Positions 1 through 8,675 of a DNA stretch of 54,618 nucleotides are shown here, piece after piece. The stretch spans positions 1 through 54,618 of the forward strand of contig JASHOX010000290.1 of assembly GCA_030038415.1 (NCBI GenBank), read 5' to 3'. Within the stretch, counting starts at the first letter, position 1; each line of letters opens with the position of its first letter. Both the position numbers and the translations under genes were made by a program. The notes below the pieces were generated by a model. It did no database searches and was not told where the DNA came from. It worked only from the letters and a program-made list of their open reading frames with translations. Source of the stretch: Xanthobacteraceae bacterium. Lineage in GTDB: Bacteria > Pseudomonadota > Alphaproteobacteria > Rhizobiales > Xanthobacteraceae.

Positions 1-285
1 GCCTTCGAGACGCTGGAATTCGTCGCCAAGACCAAGCTTGCGGCGCTCGCTTCCGACACCTGGGGCTGCGAGGTGCGCCCCAACAATACCGAAGGCGGTA
101 TCAACCAGCCTTGGCATTGGATCACCATCCCGATCATGGGCATGACCATGGGCGAGATTTTCTACCTGAAAGACCTCGCCGAGGACTGCGCGGCGGACGG
201 CGTCTACGAATTCATGTTCGTCGCGCCGGCCATTCCCATCACCGGCGCCGTCGGCTCGCCGACCAATCCGCTGGCGATCAAGTAA
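1..285 (+). CDS. Cyclase-family hydrolase, C-terminal part (5' end outside window)
   Basis: Reading frame 1 is open from the first base to a TAA at 283-285, giving the last 94 residues of a protein whose start lies upstream. The segment with EVRPN, then PWHWITIP, a short Gly/Met-rich stretch and a closing P-x-PITGAVGSP motif matches the C-terminal half of the cyclase/kynurenine formamidase-like metal hydrolase family (PF04199). The N-terminal HxGTHxD metal site cannot be seen. Members of this family open or close lactone and amide rings in catabolic pathways; the substrate here is unknown. A second, complete family member lies at 6143-6829, so the type is repeated within the window. The identification rests on motif memory of the C-terminal half only. 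Confidence 0.7.
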   Translation, partial: AFETLEFVAKTKLAALASDTWGCEVRPNNTEGGINQPWHWITIPIMGMTMGEIFYLKDLAEDCAADGVYEFMFVAPAIPITGAVGSPTNPLAIK

Positions 286-289
286 AATC

Positions 290-407
290 GTAGGGCGGGC
301 TGAGCACAGCGAAACCCACCGTGCGGCCTTCCCGCTCACGGTGGGTTAGCGCGGATCGGCGCGACGATTCGACATCCAAATCGTGGGGCCGCGCCAACCC
401 ACCCTAC
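290..407. repeat. Intergenic palindromic repeat (TAGGGYGGG type)
   Basis: The spacer between the first two genes begins GTAGGGCGGG (290-299) and ends with the complementary CCCACCCTAC (398-407). It also has an inner pair of CCCACCG/CGGTGGG arms. The outer arm contains the stop codon of the downstream minus-strand Rieske gene (404-406). This resembles dispersed intergenic elements common in Bradyrhizobium-type genomes. I see only this copy in the window. Confidence 0.55.
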
Positions 408-1504
408 AGGTTCTCCGCCTCCAGCATCCGGCCGAGCACGCGCTTGTAGCGCACGCAGCCGACGTCGACGGCGAGGATCACCGGATCGAGCGGCTCCAGC
501 GCGCTCTCGATGATGCGCTGCTGCGCTTCGATCACCGGCGCGTCCTGCTCCTCGAAAGCGAAGCGGCGCATCTCGGCGATCCGCGTCTGCAGATCGCGGT
601 TGAGCTTGTCTTCCGCGGTCTTCACGCCCCAGCGCACCGCGGTGAAGAAATAATGCGTCGAGCGTTCGTTCTCGGGCGTGAGCAGATGCACGGCGTGATA
701 GCCGGTGCCGGTCTCCGGTTCGGCGCCCATGGTGCAGATGCCGGTGAACAGCCGCAGCGATGACGGCGCCATCCAGCGCATCCTGGTGAACTTGTCGACG
801 CGCGGCGGATGGTCGGGCCAGAACGGCGCGAACATGCCGGGTGGCTTCGAATTGGTGGCGTGGCGGCCGACGATCACATCGTCGCCATCCTGCTCGGCGG
901 TGATGTCCGACTCGACCGTATCGGCGTTGCCGAGAATGCCCTCGTGCAGATAGGAGGTGTGGCTCAGGTCGAGCAGGTTGTCGATGATGAGCTGATAATT
1001 GGCCTTGATGACGATGCTGTCGCGCTTTGTGGTGTGCAGCTCCGGCACGTTATCGAGCACGGAAAAATCCGGGATTTTTGCGGCGTCGGCCGGGGCCGAA
1101 CCCAGCCACAGCCACACCGCGTTGTGCTTCTCGACCGCCGGATAGCTTTTCACCCGCGCGCGCGAGGGAATATTCTTGGTGCCGTGCGGATTGTGCAAGC
1201 AGGCGCCGCTGCCGTCGAATTCCAGGCCATGATAGGGGCACTGGATGCGGTCGCCGCCGACGATCTTGCCCATGGACAGCGGCGCGAAGCGGTGCGCGCA
1301 GCGGTCCTCGATCGCCGCGACCGCGCCGTCCGCCTTGCGGTAGAGCACGATCGGCTCGTTCATGATCGTGCGGGCGACAAGCCGCTCGTCGCCGACCTCG
1401 TCGGACCAGGCTGCCACGTACCAGGCATTGCGCAGGAACGCGCCGGAGATCATCTCCTGCTGCGGTTTCGAGCTGTTGGTCTTCGGATGAGGGGCATCGA
1501 GCAT
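404..1504 (-). CDS. Rieske [2Fe-2S] aromatic ring-hydroxylating/O-demethylating oxygenase (VanA-like)
   Basis: The 366-aa protein carries a Rieske cluster site, Cys69-x-His71 and Cys89-x2-His92 (CAHR and CPYHG). The mononuclear iron site follows around residues 175-187 in the form DNLLDLSHTSYLH. Length and motif order match oxygenase components of the vanillate O-demethylase/phenylpropionate group. Such enzymes use electrons from a separate ferredoxin reductase to demethylate or hydroxylate aromatic acids. No reductase gene adjoins it. The ATG at 1504 is preceded by a GGGAAGGG stretch at suitable spacing; a second ATG 17 codons in cannot be excluded. The substrate cannot be told from sequence. 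A related oxygenase sits at 47213-48262. Confidence 0.85.
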   Translation of the reverse strand: MLDAPHPKTNSSKPQQEMISGAFLRNAWYVAAWSDEVGDERLVARTIMNEPIVLYRKADGAVAAIEDRCAHRFAPLSMGKIVGGDRIQCPYHGLEFDGSGACLHNPHGTKNIPSRARVKSYPAVEKHNAVWLWLGSAPADAAKIPDFSVLDNVPELHTTKRDSIVIKANYQLIIDNLLDLSHTSYLHEGILGNADTVESDITAEQDGDDVIVGRHATNSKPPGMFAPFWPDHPPRVDKFTRMRWMAPSSLRLFTGICTMGAEPETGTGYHAVHLLTPENERSTHYFFTAVRWGVKTAEDKLNRDLQTRIAEMRRFAFEEQDAPVIEAQQRIIESALEPLDPVILAVDVGCVRYKRVLGRMLEAENL

Positions 1505-1570
1505 CGCTGTTTCCCTTCCCGGTTACATTGCTGTCGTTGGCGGGAATGATACCATGCGGCCAGCTTCGAT

Positions 1571-2770
1571 CTACGTGCCCGGCGCGTATCGGACGCCGGT
1601 CAGGGCCGCCAGCCCTGCAAGCACGGTGACCACCGCAGCGAAAGTGACGTGCGCGAACGGCGCGCTGGTGACCGATGACAAAAAGCCAATGCCGATGACC
1701 GGCAACGAATTGCCGGCGAAACATGCCACAAGGTAGCTGGAAACCACTTCGGCGCGCCGGTCGGGCGGCGCGATGCGGTTGATCACTTCGAGGCTGCCGC
1801 GATAGCCGAGGCCGCCGGCGATGCCGCCGAGCGCGGCCGCCGCCACCAAGAGCGGCAGCGATTGCGCGACTTCGGCGCCGACCAGGAGCCACACGCTCGG
1901 CGGCAACAGCGCCAGCGCGCCGAGCATCGCGGCCCGACTGCCGAACCGGCCGGTGGACAGGATCGTGATTGCGGCGATGCCGAACAGCTCGCACACCACT
2001 GCGCCGGCGACGAGCGGCGCCGCTTGATGCAGGCGCTCCGCGAGCAGGCTGGGGATCAGCGCTGCGTAAAACGCGATCAGCGCAAACGCGGCGAAGGCGG
2101 CGGTGGCGGGAGCGACGAACGCAAGCCAAATCCGTTGCGGCACGCCGAACCTCGGTTTGAGCGACACCTCGGCGAGTCGGCGCTTCGGATTGGTCACCGT
2201 TTCGGGCGCGAAAACGATGGCAACGGCGACGCCGCAGAGCATCGCGATATAGACGAAAAACGGCAGTTGCAGCGGCGCGAAGGCGAACTGCGCCAAGAGG
2301 CCGCCCATCAGCGGACCGGCCGCACAGCCGAAGAAGTTGGCGGCCGCCGCAATCCGCGCGGCGGTGCCGCAGCCGGCGTCGGCATAAAGCTCCGCGATCC
2401 AGGCGGTGGTGGTCCCTGAGGCGAGGCCGGTCGCGAAGCCGCTCAGCGCACGGGCCGCGAACAGCCAGGCCGTGCCCGAGGCTGCGGCGAAGGCCAACGC
2501 GCTGGCGACGCCGCAGCCGATCGCGGGCAGGCTGACGTTGCGGCGGCCGATCTGGTCCGACAGCCGGCCGAACAGCAACAGCGCCGCGACATTGCCCAGC
2601 ACATAAACCGCGTAGATCAGGGTCAGCGTAACGCCGGAAAATCCGAAGGCCGCCCGGTACAGCGGATAGAGCGGCGTGGGCAAAATGGCGCCGACGAACA
2701 CCACCGCGAGCTCGACGCCGACGACGGCGAGCGCCAGATGACTGCGCGGCATGGTAACGGGATTGCGCAT
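1571..2770 (-). CDS. MFS transporter (12-TM, drug/metabolite exporter type)
   Basis: A roughly 399-aa hydrophobic protein with about twelve predicted membrane segments. MFS motif A (GRLSDQIGRR) falls between TM2 and TM3 at residues 68-77. The pattern resembles DHA1-type H+ antiporters that export drugs or metabolites from the cytoplasm. The start is uncertain. In-frame ATGs occur at 2803, 2770 and 2752, none with a strong ribosome site, and the open frame extends further upstream into msrB. I took 2770 because it leaves a short N-terminus before TM1 and clears the divergent msrB gene. It is co-directional with the Rieske gene (66 bases apart) and could be co-transcribed with it. Substrate unknown. 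Confidence 0.85.
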   Translation of the reverse strand: MRNPVTMPRSHLALAVVGVELAVVFVGAILPTPLYPLYRAAFGFSGVTLTLIYAVYVLGNVAALLLFGRLSDQIGRRNVSLPAIGCGVASALAFAAASGTAWLFAARALSGFATGLASGTTTAWIAELYADAGCGTAARIAAAANFFGCAAGPLMGGLLAQFAFAPLQLPFFVYIAMLCGVAVAIVFAPETVTNPKRRLAEVSLKPRFGVPQRIWLAFVAPATAAFAAFALIAFYAALIPSLLAERLHQAAPLVAGAVVCELFGIAAITILSTGRFGSRAAMLGALALLPPSVWLLVGAEVAQSLPLLVAAAALGGIAGGLGYRGSLEVINRIAPPDRRAEVVSSYLVACFAGNSLPVIGIGFLSSVTSAPFAHVTFAAVVTVLAGLAALTGVRYAPGT

Positions 2771-2825
2771 TGCCGGTGATCGATTACCCTTGTCAGTATC
2801 CATTGGCATTAAACGGCGGAACGCC

Positions 2826-3239
2826 ATGAATACCACCACCGAGACCAAACACTATCCCGTCACGCATACCGACGCGGAGTGGAAGAAGATCCTCACGCCG
2901 GAGCAGTTCCACATCATGCGCGAGCACGGCACCGAGCGGCCGGGTTCCTGCGCGCTCAATTATGAGAAGCGCGCCGGCGCGTTCACCTGCGCCGGCTGCG
3001 GACAAAAGCTGTTCGTGTCCAAGACAAAATTCGAGAGCGGCACCGGCTGGCCGAGCTTCAACGATCCGGAGCCCGGATCGGTCGAGACCACGACCGATAA
3101 CAGCTTCTTCATGACCCGCACCGAGGTGCATTGCAGCCGCTGCGGCAGCCATCTTGGCCATGTCTTCGAAGACGGCCCGCCGCCGACGCATCTGCGCTAT
3201 TGCATCAACGGCGTGGCGATGAATTTCAAGCCGGAATAA
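2826..3239 (+). CDS. msrB: Peptide-methionine (R)-S-oxide reductase MsrB
   Basis: The 137-aa protein is a full-length MsrB. It has the two zinc-binding CxxC pairs (Cys55/58 and Cys103/106), the GTGWPSF substrate loop near residues 72-78 and the C-terminal RYCINGVAMNF motif with catalytic Cys126. It reduces methionine-R-sulfoxide in oxidised proteins, normally with thioredoxin. The ATG at 2826 gives the usual MsrB N-terminus; an in-frame extension upstream to about 2751 has no family support. It is divergent from the MFS gene. A short GCCGG-A6-CCGGC stem-loop follows the stop codon but lacks a T run. Confidence 0.97.
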   Translation: MNTTTETKHYPVTHTDAEWKKILTPEQFHIMREHGTERPGSCALNYEKRAGAFTCAGCGQKLFVSKTKFESGTGWPSFNDPEPGSVETTTDNSFFMTRTEVHCSRCGSHLGHVFEDGPPPTHLRYCINGVAMNFKPE

Positions 3240-3300
3240 CCTCAAGCCGGAAAAAACCGGCGCGAGCCGCACAACGACGCCGAAAACAGGGGAGGGAGCG

Positions 3301-4278
3301 ATGCTGCTTCGACGGCGAGACCTATTGCGTCTGGCGGGCAGCGCCGTTGCGCTGCCCGGGATTTCGACGCAAGCTCGCGCGCAAGCCTATCCGGTGCACC
3401 CGATTAAGCTCTTGGTCGGCTTTCCTCCCGGCGGTCAGGTCGACATTATCGCGCGCATCGTCGCGCAATGGCTGTCGATCGAGCTCGGCCAGTCGGTTGT
3501 GGTCGAGAACCGTCCCGGCGCTGGCGGTTCGCTCGGCGCCGAGGCCGTCGTCAAAGCGCCGCCGGACGGCTACACGCTGTTCTTCGCGGCGTCGTCGAAC
3601 GCGGTCAACGCCTCGCTGATGAAGAATCTCAGCTACGATTTTGTACGCGATGTCGCGCCAGTCGCGCCGATCAATCGCATCAACCTCGTGATCGACGCCA
3701 ATCCGTCATTCCCGGCTGCCAATGTCGCCGAATTGATCGCGCAAGCCAAAGCCAATCCCGGCAAGATCGCGATGGCGTCGCCGTCGCTCGGCACGCCGCC
3801 CTATTTGGCCGTCGAACTGTTCAAGATGATGGCCGGCGTCGATGTCGTGCACGTCCCTTATGCCGGCGAAGGCCAGATGGTGACGGACCTCCTTGGCGGT
3901 CAAGTCAAGGTCGGCGTCGACGGGATTTCCGCCGTCATCGGACAAATCAAAACCGGCAAGTTGCGCGCGTTGGCGCTGACCACCGCGACCCGCATCGACG
4001 AATTGCCGGGCGTGCCGACGGTCGCCGACACACTGCCAGGCTTCGAAGCGAGCGGCTTTTCCGGAATCGTCGCGCCGAAACACACGCCGGCGGCGATCAT
4101 CGACAAACTCGCCACCGCGGTCCGCGCCATCCAGGCCGACGACAAATTCAAGGCGCGACTATCCGAGCTTGGCGTCACCGAGCTGTCGATGTCGCCCGCG
4201 GAATTCGGCAAATTCATCGCCGACGAAACGGAGAAGTGGCGCAAGGTGGTTCAGTTCGCGGAACTCAAGCCGCAGTGA
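3301..4278 (+). CDS. Bug-family (TctC-like) periplasmic substrate-binding protein
   Basis: A 325-aa exported receptor. The N-terminus is an Arg-rich, twin-arginine-like signal (RRRDLLRLAG) with probable cleavage after ARA near residue 27. The mature part begins in typical Bug fashion with YPVHPIKLLVGFPPGG, followed by NRPGAGG and PPDGYTL. Bug proteins bind carboxylates such as citrate, malate or aromatic acids and classically feed the TctAB tripartite transporter, which is not encoded here. The ATG at 3301 follows an excellent GGGGAGGGAG ribosome site. Two more Bug receptors (29631 and 40413) are in the window. Ligand unknown. Confidence 0.93.
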   Translation: MLLRRRDLLRLAGSAVALPGISTQARAQAYPVHPIKLLVGFPPGGQVDIIARIVAQWLSIELGQSVVVENRPGAGGSLGAEAVVKAPPDGYTLFFAASSNAVNASLMKNLSYDFVRDVAPVAPINRINLVIDANPSFPAANVAELIAQAKANPGKIAMASPSLGTPPYLAVELFKMMAGVDVVHVPYAGEGQMVTDLLGGQVKVGVDGISAVIGQIKTGKLRALALTTATRIDELPGVPTVADTLPGFEASGFSGIVAPKHTPAAIIDKLATAVRAIQADDKFKARLSELGVTELSMSPAEFGKFIADETEKWRKVVQFAELKPQ

Positions 4279-4314
4279 CGACCGGCGCCGCCGCCTTCGC
4301 GCTGCGGCTCCATT

Positions 4315-4782
4315 CTATTTGGCGGTGCCGTCGCAGCCGCGATTGGTGCCACGGCCTTCCATGACGACGCAAAATTGCGCCCGGTTCGCCCCGGCGGTGG
4401 TACGGCATTGAGCGATCGCCTGCGCGTCGGCCATCTTCTGATTTTCAGCGATCGACCAGCCGACGCCCGGCGTGCCGTTCGCCGGATCGATGGCGACCGC
4501 GAAGCACTGGTTATGGAAGGTTGCCACCACCTTGCAGAGCTTGCGCGCCGCTTCCGAAGCGCCGACCGATTTTTGGCAGCCTGCAATGGCGCCTTTGCGC
4601 GCCGTATCCATGTCGGATGCGTTCAGCTCGAAACCGCTGGCAAAGCCGTCATGGGCCACGTCGGCAGGAAGCCCGACCGCCAGCGCGCTGTCGGCGCGGC
4701 TCGGGGAAGCGCTCAACAGCGCGGCAAGAACCAGCGCCGCAATCGAAGTAGTATGGCCGAGGATGAATGTGTTCGCATGCAT
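4315..4782 (-). CDS. Secreted DUF4189 domain protein
   Basis: The 155-aa product has a Sec signal peptide (residues 1-30, hydrophobic core followed by PSRA) and a small domain with six cysteines at 69, 83, 93, 126, 138 and 150, consistent with three disulfides. The GVGWS and FCVVMEGRG segments fit the DUF4189 family of small periplasmic proteins of unknown function. I chose the ATG at 4782; a TTG four codons upstream is in frame but has no ribosome site. It converges with the Bug receptor gene, leaving 36 bases between stop codons. No function can be assigned. Confidence 0.8.
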   Translation of the reverse strand: MHANTFILGHTTSIAALVLAALLSASPSRADSALAVGLPADVAHDGFASGFELNASDMDTARKGAIAGCQKSVGASEAARKLCKVVATFHNQCFAVAIDPANGTPGVGWSIAENQKMADAQAIAQCRTTAGANRAQFCVVMEGRGTNRGCDGTAK

Positions 4783-4885
4783 GTTCGCCCCCAAGGAAGT
4801 TGAGCCACTGACGCTGTCAGCGCAGGCGTCATCGGCATGTCAGCGTAGCGAGCCGTGAAATTTTGAACAAGGCCGCGCGCGGCGG

Positions 4886-6061
4886 TTATGCAGCCTGCGC
4901 TCCCCACAGCCGTTTGCTCGCGATCGCCGCGCCTTCCGCGAGCGCCCGCAGCTTGGCCCAGACGATCGAGTCGGCTACCGTCGGCTCGGTGCGCACCGCG
5001 GTGCCGAAGCCGCAATCGACGCCAGCGATCACGCGGTCGCGGCCGACGATGTTGGCGTAGCGGCCGATGCGTTGCGCAACGAGCCGCGGGTGCTCGACGA
5101 AATTGGTGGTCGAATCGATGACGCCGGGGATGAGGATCCTGTCGTCGGGGATTTTGATCGTCTTGAGATCCTCCCATTCGTGATCGTGGCGCGGATTGGC
5201 GGCTTCGATGGACAACGCCTGCACCCGCGCCTTGAAGGCGATGTCGATGATTTTGAGGAGCGGCAGATCGTGGCTGTGCGGCCCCTCGTAATTGCCCCAG
5301 CAGATGTGCAGCCGCATGCGGTCGGCCGGCAGTCCGGCGATTGCCGCGTTGAGCGCCGCGATATTGCGCTCGGCGATCTTTTCGCGGAATTCGTCGTCGG
5401 TCAGATGCCGATACTGGTTGTTGCGCGCCGAGCCGAGATCGGGCGCATCGATCTGCAGCACGAAGCCGGCTTCGACGATGGCGCGATATTCGACCTTGAG
5501 CACCTCGGCGAGCGCTTCGACGTAAGCCTCTTCGCTCGGATAATGCAGGTTGATGATGAAGCGCGTCAGGATGCCGGGCGACGGCGCCGTCATGAACACT
5601 TCGGTGGGCTTCGCCTTCGCCGCCGCGGCCTTGAGATGCGCGATGTCGCGGTCGAGCGCCGAGCGGTCGTTATAGCGCAGTTCGCCGACACAGCCGGGAA
5701 ACGGCACGGCGGCGAAGCTGCGGCGCTCGCGGGCGAAGTCCGGATGGTCGAGGAGATCGCGGCCGATCATGATGTCGCGGCCTTTCTCCGCCGCGCGCGG
5801 GTCCGGCGCGATGCCGCTCACGCGATGGCGGATGTAGGTCGTGTAGGACGGCTTACTCATCTCGCCGTCCGAGACCACGTCGACGCCGCAGGCGACTTGC
5901 TGCGCCACGACCTCATCGACCGCCTTGGCGGTCGCGGCTTCGAAGACGTCCGGAGCGACGGCGTTGCCTTGTTCTCGCCCGAGAATGAGGTCGATCAGCG
6001 CCTTCGGCCGCGGCAGGCTGCCGGTATGGGTGGTGAGGATGCGGTCGGTCGAGGTTTTCAT
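4886..6061 (-). CDS. Core-MetE-like cobalamin-independent methyltransferase (UROD/MetE superfamily)
   Basis: A 391-aa single-domain relative of the C-terminal half of MetE. It opens with ILTTHTGSLPRP. The zinc ligands are recognisable as His-x-Cys in LHICWGNYEG and a later Cys in GVDCGFGT. The folate-binding N-terminal half of MetE is absent, so it is unlikely to be ordinary methionine synthase. Relatives include epoxyalkane:coenzyme M transferase and archaeal core-MetE, which transfer alkyl groups to thiols; the donor and acceptor here are unknown. The ATG at 6061 gives the family N-terminus, although the frame is open far upstream across the divergent cyclase gene. Only 81 bases separate the two divergent starts, suggesting a shared control region. 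Confidence 0.85.
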   Translation of the reverse strand: MKTSTDRILTTHTGSLPRPKALIDLILGREQGNAVAPDVFEAATAKAVDEVVAQQVACGVDVVSDGEMSKPSYTTYIRHRVSGIAPDPRAAEKGRDIMIGRDLLDHPDFARERRSFAAVPFPGCVGELRYNDRSALDRDIAHLKAAAAKAKPTEVFMTAPSPGILTRFIINLHYPSEEAYVEALAEVLKVEYRAIVEAGFVLQIDAPDLGSARNNQYRHLTDDEFREKIAERNIAALNAAIAGLPADRMRLHICWGNYEGPHSHDLPLLKIIDIAFKARVQALSIEAANPRHDHEWEDLKTIKIPDDRILIPGVIDSTTNFVEHPRLVAQRIGRYANIVGRDRVIAGVDCGFGTAVRTEPTVADSIVWAKLRALAEGAAIASKRLWGAQAA

Positions 6062-6142
6062 GCGGTGCTCCGGCAAGCGTTGTCGCGGCCGACTGCCGAG
6101 GATAGTGTCTCGCCAAGCAAAGGTCAGCAGGGGAAGCGCCGC

Positions 6143-6829
6143 ATGCGGATCGTCGATTTGAGCCGGGAGCTGTACCACCGCACGCCGTCCTATCCGGGGC
6201 AGCCGCCGGTCATCCACGGCATCTGGAAGACGCACGAGGAGGCGTTCGCCGAGTCCGGCAACGTCCAGGGCAACAGCGTGATGTTCTTCTCGATGCCCGA
6301 CCACGGCGGCACCCATATCGACGCGCCGCGGCATTTCGGCAAAAGCGGCACGCCGATCGACAAATACCCGTTGGAGAACTGCATCGTGCAGGGCATTTGC
6401 ATCGATCTGCGCCACATCGCGCCGCGCGCCGAAATCACGCCGGCCGATCTGGAAGCGGCGGTGCAAAAGGCCGGCGTACCAATCCCGAACAAGGGCACGG
6501 TGCTGCTTTGCACCGGCCATCACGCCCGTACCTTTCCGACCGCGGCCTATGCGACCGACAATCCCGGCGTCAATGTCGCGGCGACCGAGTGGCTCGCCGC
6601 GGCCGGCATCGTGCATTTCGGCATCGACTCGATGCGGCCGGGGCCCGAGGGCAAGGTCAATTCGCTGGTGCACAAGGCCTGCCTCGACCTCGACATCACG
6701 CACATGGAGAGCCTGTGCAATCTGGAAAGCCTGCTCGGTCAGGGCGAGTTTCAGTTCATCGGCCTGCCGCTGAAATGGCGCGAAGGCACCGGCTCGCCGA
6801 TCCGCGCGGTGGCGGTGTTCAACGATTAG
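6143..6829 (+). CDS. Cyclase-family (kynurenine formamidase-like) metal hydrolase
   Basis: A complete 228-aa member of the cyclase family (PF04199). It has the metal-binding HGGTHIDAPRHF motif around residues 54-65, a CTGHH segment in mid-protein, and ends with the PLKWREGTGSPIRAVAV pattern typical of the family. These enzymes hydrolyse formamides, lactones or cyclic amides using a divalent metal. The ATG at 6143 follows a GGGGAAG ribosome site. It is divergent from the core-MetE gene and lies 149 bases upstream of a ThDP enzyme, hinting at a shared catabolic pathway. Substrate not predictable. Confidence 0.88.
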   Translation: MRIVDLSRELYHRTPSYPGQPPVIHGIWKTHEEAFAESGNVQGNSVMFFSMPDHGGTHIDAPRHFGKSGTPIDKYPLENCIVQGICIDLRHIAPRAEITPADLEAAVQKAGVPIPNKGTVLLCTGHHARTFPTAAYATDNPGVNVAATEWLAAAGIVHFGIDSMRPGPEGKVNSLVHKACLDLDITHMESLCNLESLLGQGEFQFIGLPLKWREGTGSPIRAVAVFND

Positions 6830-6841
6830 GATAATTCCTTC

Positions 6842-6955
6842 CCGTCATCATCCGCCGACGGGTCCGCGCGAAGTGCGCGGCCCGATGACAGGCTCCAGCG
6901 GATGATCCAGTAATCACGGAGAATACTGGATGTTCCGCCTTCGCGGAGTATGACA
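6842..6955. repeat. Intergenic palindromic repeat (CGGGTC/GCGCG...CCCGATGAC type)
   Basis: This 114-base element fills most of the spacer before the ThDP gene. It contains paired arms CATCCGC/GCGGATG around a core where CGCGCGAAGTGCGCG is followed by CCCGATGAC. The same core, with small changes, is nested inside the element at 39649-39760, so it behaves as an independent mobile or modular unit. The right part carries a second pair built on ACTGGAT and CCGCCTTCGCGG. Confidence 0.6.
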
Positions 6956-6978
6956 AGACAAACCAGGAAAGCGAGTCC

Positions 6979-8670
6979 ATGCAGATCGGCCACAACCGTA
7001 AAATGACCGGCGCGCAGTGCCTCGCCGATATGCTCAAGGGCTACGGCGTAACGCATGTCTTTCACGTGCCGGCGGTGCTGCGCACCACTTATGCCGAGAT
7101 GGAACGGCGCACCGACATCAAGCGGCTGCACGTTCACGGTGAGAAGGCCGCCGCCTATATGGCCGACGGCTACGCCCGCGCCTCGGGCAAGCCCGGCATC
7201 TGCATGGCGCAGGTGATCGGCGCGCTCAATCTCGCCGCCGGCTTGCGCGATGCCTTCCTCGCCCATTCGCCGGTCATCGCCATGACCGGCGGCCGCGAGC
7301 CGAAAAATAAATTCCGCAAGGTCTATCAGGAAGTCGACGACGTGCCCGCGTTCGAGCGGGTGACCAAGTTCAACGCCACCATTGACGACGTGGCGCGCTT
7401 TCCTGACATGGTGCGGCAGGCGTTTCGCACCGCGGTGACCGGCTGTGCCGGTCCGGTGCATTTGCAGTTCCGCGGCAACGAGGGACAGATCGACGCCGAG
7501 GAAGCCGACATGGAGCCGCTGGTCGAGCCGCAATTCGCCCGAGTGCCGGCATTCCGCCCGGAGCCTGACGAGAATAGTGCGCGCGCCGCGCTGCAAATCC
7601 TGCAAGACGCGGCGCGGCCGGTGATCGTCGCCGGCGGCGGCGTGCGTGCGTCGGGCGCCGCGGCCGAGCTGGTGGCGCTGGCCGAGGCTTTGCAAATTCC
7701 GGTCGCGACCTCACTCAACGGCAAGGATTCAATTCCCGGCAACCATCCGCTGTCGGTCGGCGTTGCCGGCACCTATTCGCGCGAGAGCGCCAACCGCGTG
7801 GTCAACGCGGCCGATCTGGTTTGCTTCGTCGGCACCGAAACCGGCGGCATGACCACGCATTTCTGGGCGGTGCCGAAGATCGGCACGCAAGCGATCCAGA
7901 TCGACATCGATCCGGAAGCGCTCGGCCGCAATTATCCGCTCGCCGCGGCCGTCAACGGCGATGCCAAGGTGACGCTCGCCAAGATGCTCAAGCTTGCCGA
8001 CCGCGGCAGCGCGGCGAAACGCAAAGCCTGGATCGGCGAGGCGCAAAAAATCTGCGGCGAGTGGCGCGACAAATATAAGGACGCGCTCAACTCCAACGCG
8101 GTGCCGATCCGCCCGGAGCGGCTGTGCGCCGAATTGACCAAACACGTGCCGGACGACGCCATCGTCGTCGTCGACACCGGCCATGCTGGCATGTGGATGG
8201 GCGGCATGTTCGATCTGACATCGCCGCGGCAGAGCTATATGCGCAGCGCCGGCCATCTCGGCTGGGCGTTCCCGGCGGGGCTCGGCGCCAAATGCGCGGT
8301 GCCGGAGCGGCCGGTGGTGACTTTTACCGGCGATGCCGGCTTCTGGTATCACATCGCCGAGATCGAGACCGCGGCGCGCTGGTCGATCAATGCGGTGACC
8401 GTGGTCAACAATAACGGCGGCGGCAATCAGAGTAAGCGCGGCTTCGACCGCGTCTACGGCGGCAAGCAGACCGAGAAGGCGCGCGAATTGTGGACTTTCC
8501 GCAACACCAATTTCGCCCATATCGCCGAGGACATGGGCGCGCTCGGCATCCGGGTCGAACAAGCGTCGGCTTTCCCGGCGGCATTGGCGCAAGCGCTCGC
8601 CGCCAACCGCCCCGCGGTGATCGATGTGGCCACCGACATCGACGCGCTGGCGCCGACGGCGGTAACTTGA
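6979..8670 (+). CDS. Thiamine-diphosphate-dependent enzyme, acetolactate synthase-like
   Basis: The 563-aa protein has the full ALS/pyruvate-oxidase architecture. The N-terminal pyrimidine-binding domain carries the catalytic Glu55 (HVHGEKAAAYMADGYAR), a central Rossmann-like domain lies near residues 190-340, and a C-terminal ThDP-binding domain has GDAG at 451-454 and the NNN at 477-479 that completes the Mg/ThDP motif. It probably decarboxylates or carboligates a 2-oxo acid in the cytosol. It is not obviously IlvB because no small subunit follows. The ATG at 6979 is preceded by AGGAAAG. It follows the cyclase gene and may work downstream of it. A second such enzyme begins at 54111. Confidence 0.88.
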   Translation: MQIGHNRKMTGAQCLADMLKGYGVTHVFHVPAVLRTTYAEMERRTDIKRLHVHGEKAAAYMADGYARASGKPGICMAQVIGALNLAAGLRDAFLAHSPVIAMTGGREPKNKFRKVYQEVDDVPAFERVTKFNATIDDVARFPDMVRQAFRTAVTGCAGPVHLQFRGNEGQIDAEEADMEPLVEPQFARVPAFRPEPDENSARAALQILQDAARPVIVAGGGVRASGAAAELVALAEALQIPVATSLNGKDSIPGNHPLSVGVAGTYSRESANRVVNAADLVCFVGTETGGMTTHFWAVPKIGTQAIQIDIDPEALGRNYPLAAAVNGDAKVTLAKMLKLADRGSAAKRKAWIGEAQKICGEWRDKYKDALNSNAVPIRPERLCAELTKHVPDDAIVVVDTGHAGMWMGGMFDLTSPRQSYMRSAGHLGWAFPAGLGAKCAVPERPVVTFTGDAGFWYHIAEIETAARWSINAVTVVNNNGGGNQSKRGFDRVYGGKQTEKARELWTFRNTNFAHIAEDMGALGIRVEQASAFPAALAQALAANRPAVIDVATDIDALAPTAVT

Positions 8671-8675
8671 TCGAC

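Noticed and set aside
4858-4885. GCCGCGCGCGGC palindrome after the core-MetE gene as a terminator
   Set aside because: The stem is self-complementary with no proper loop and there is no T run.
5072-6142. Long N-terminal extension of the cyclase at 6143 on the plus strand
   Set aside because: The upstream 357 codons are antisense to the core-MetE gene and have no family character; the true start has its own ribosome site at 6143.
6062-6703. N-terminal extension of the core-MetE protein into the cyclase gene
   Set aside because: The extension is the mirror of the cyclase coding strand; the family N-terminus begins at the ATG at 6061.
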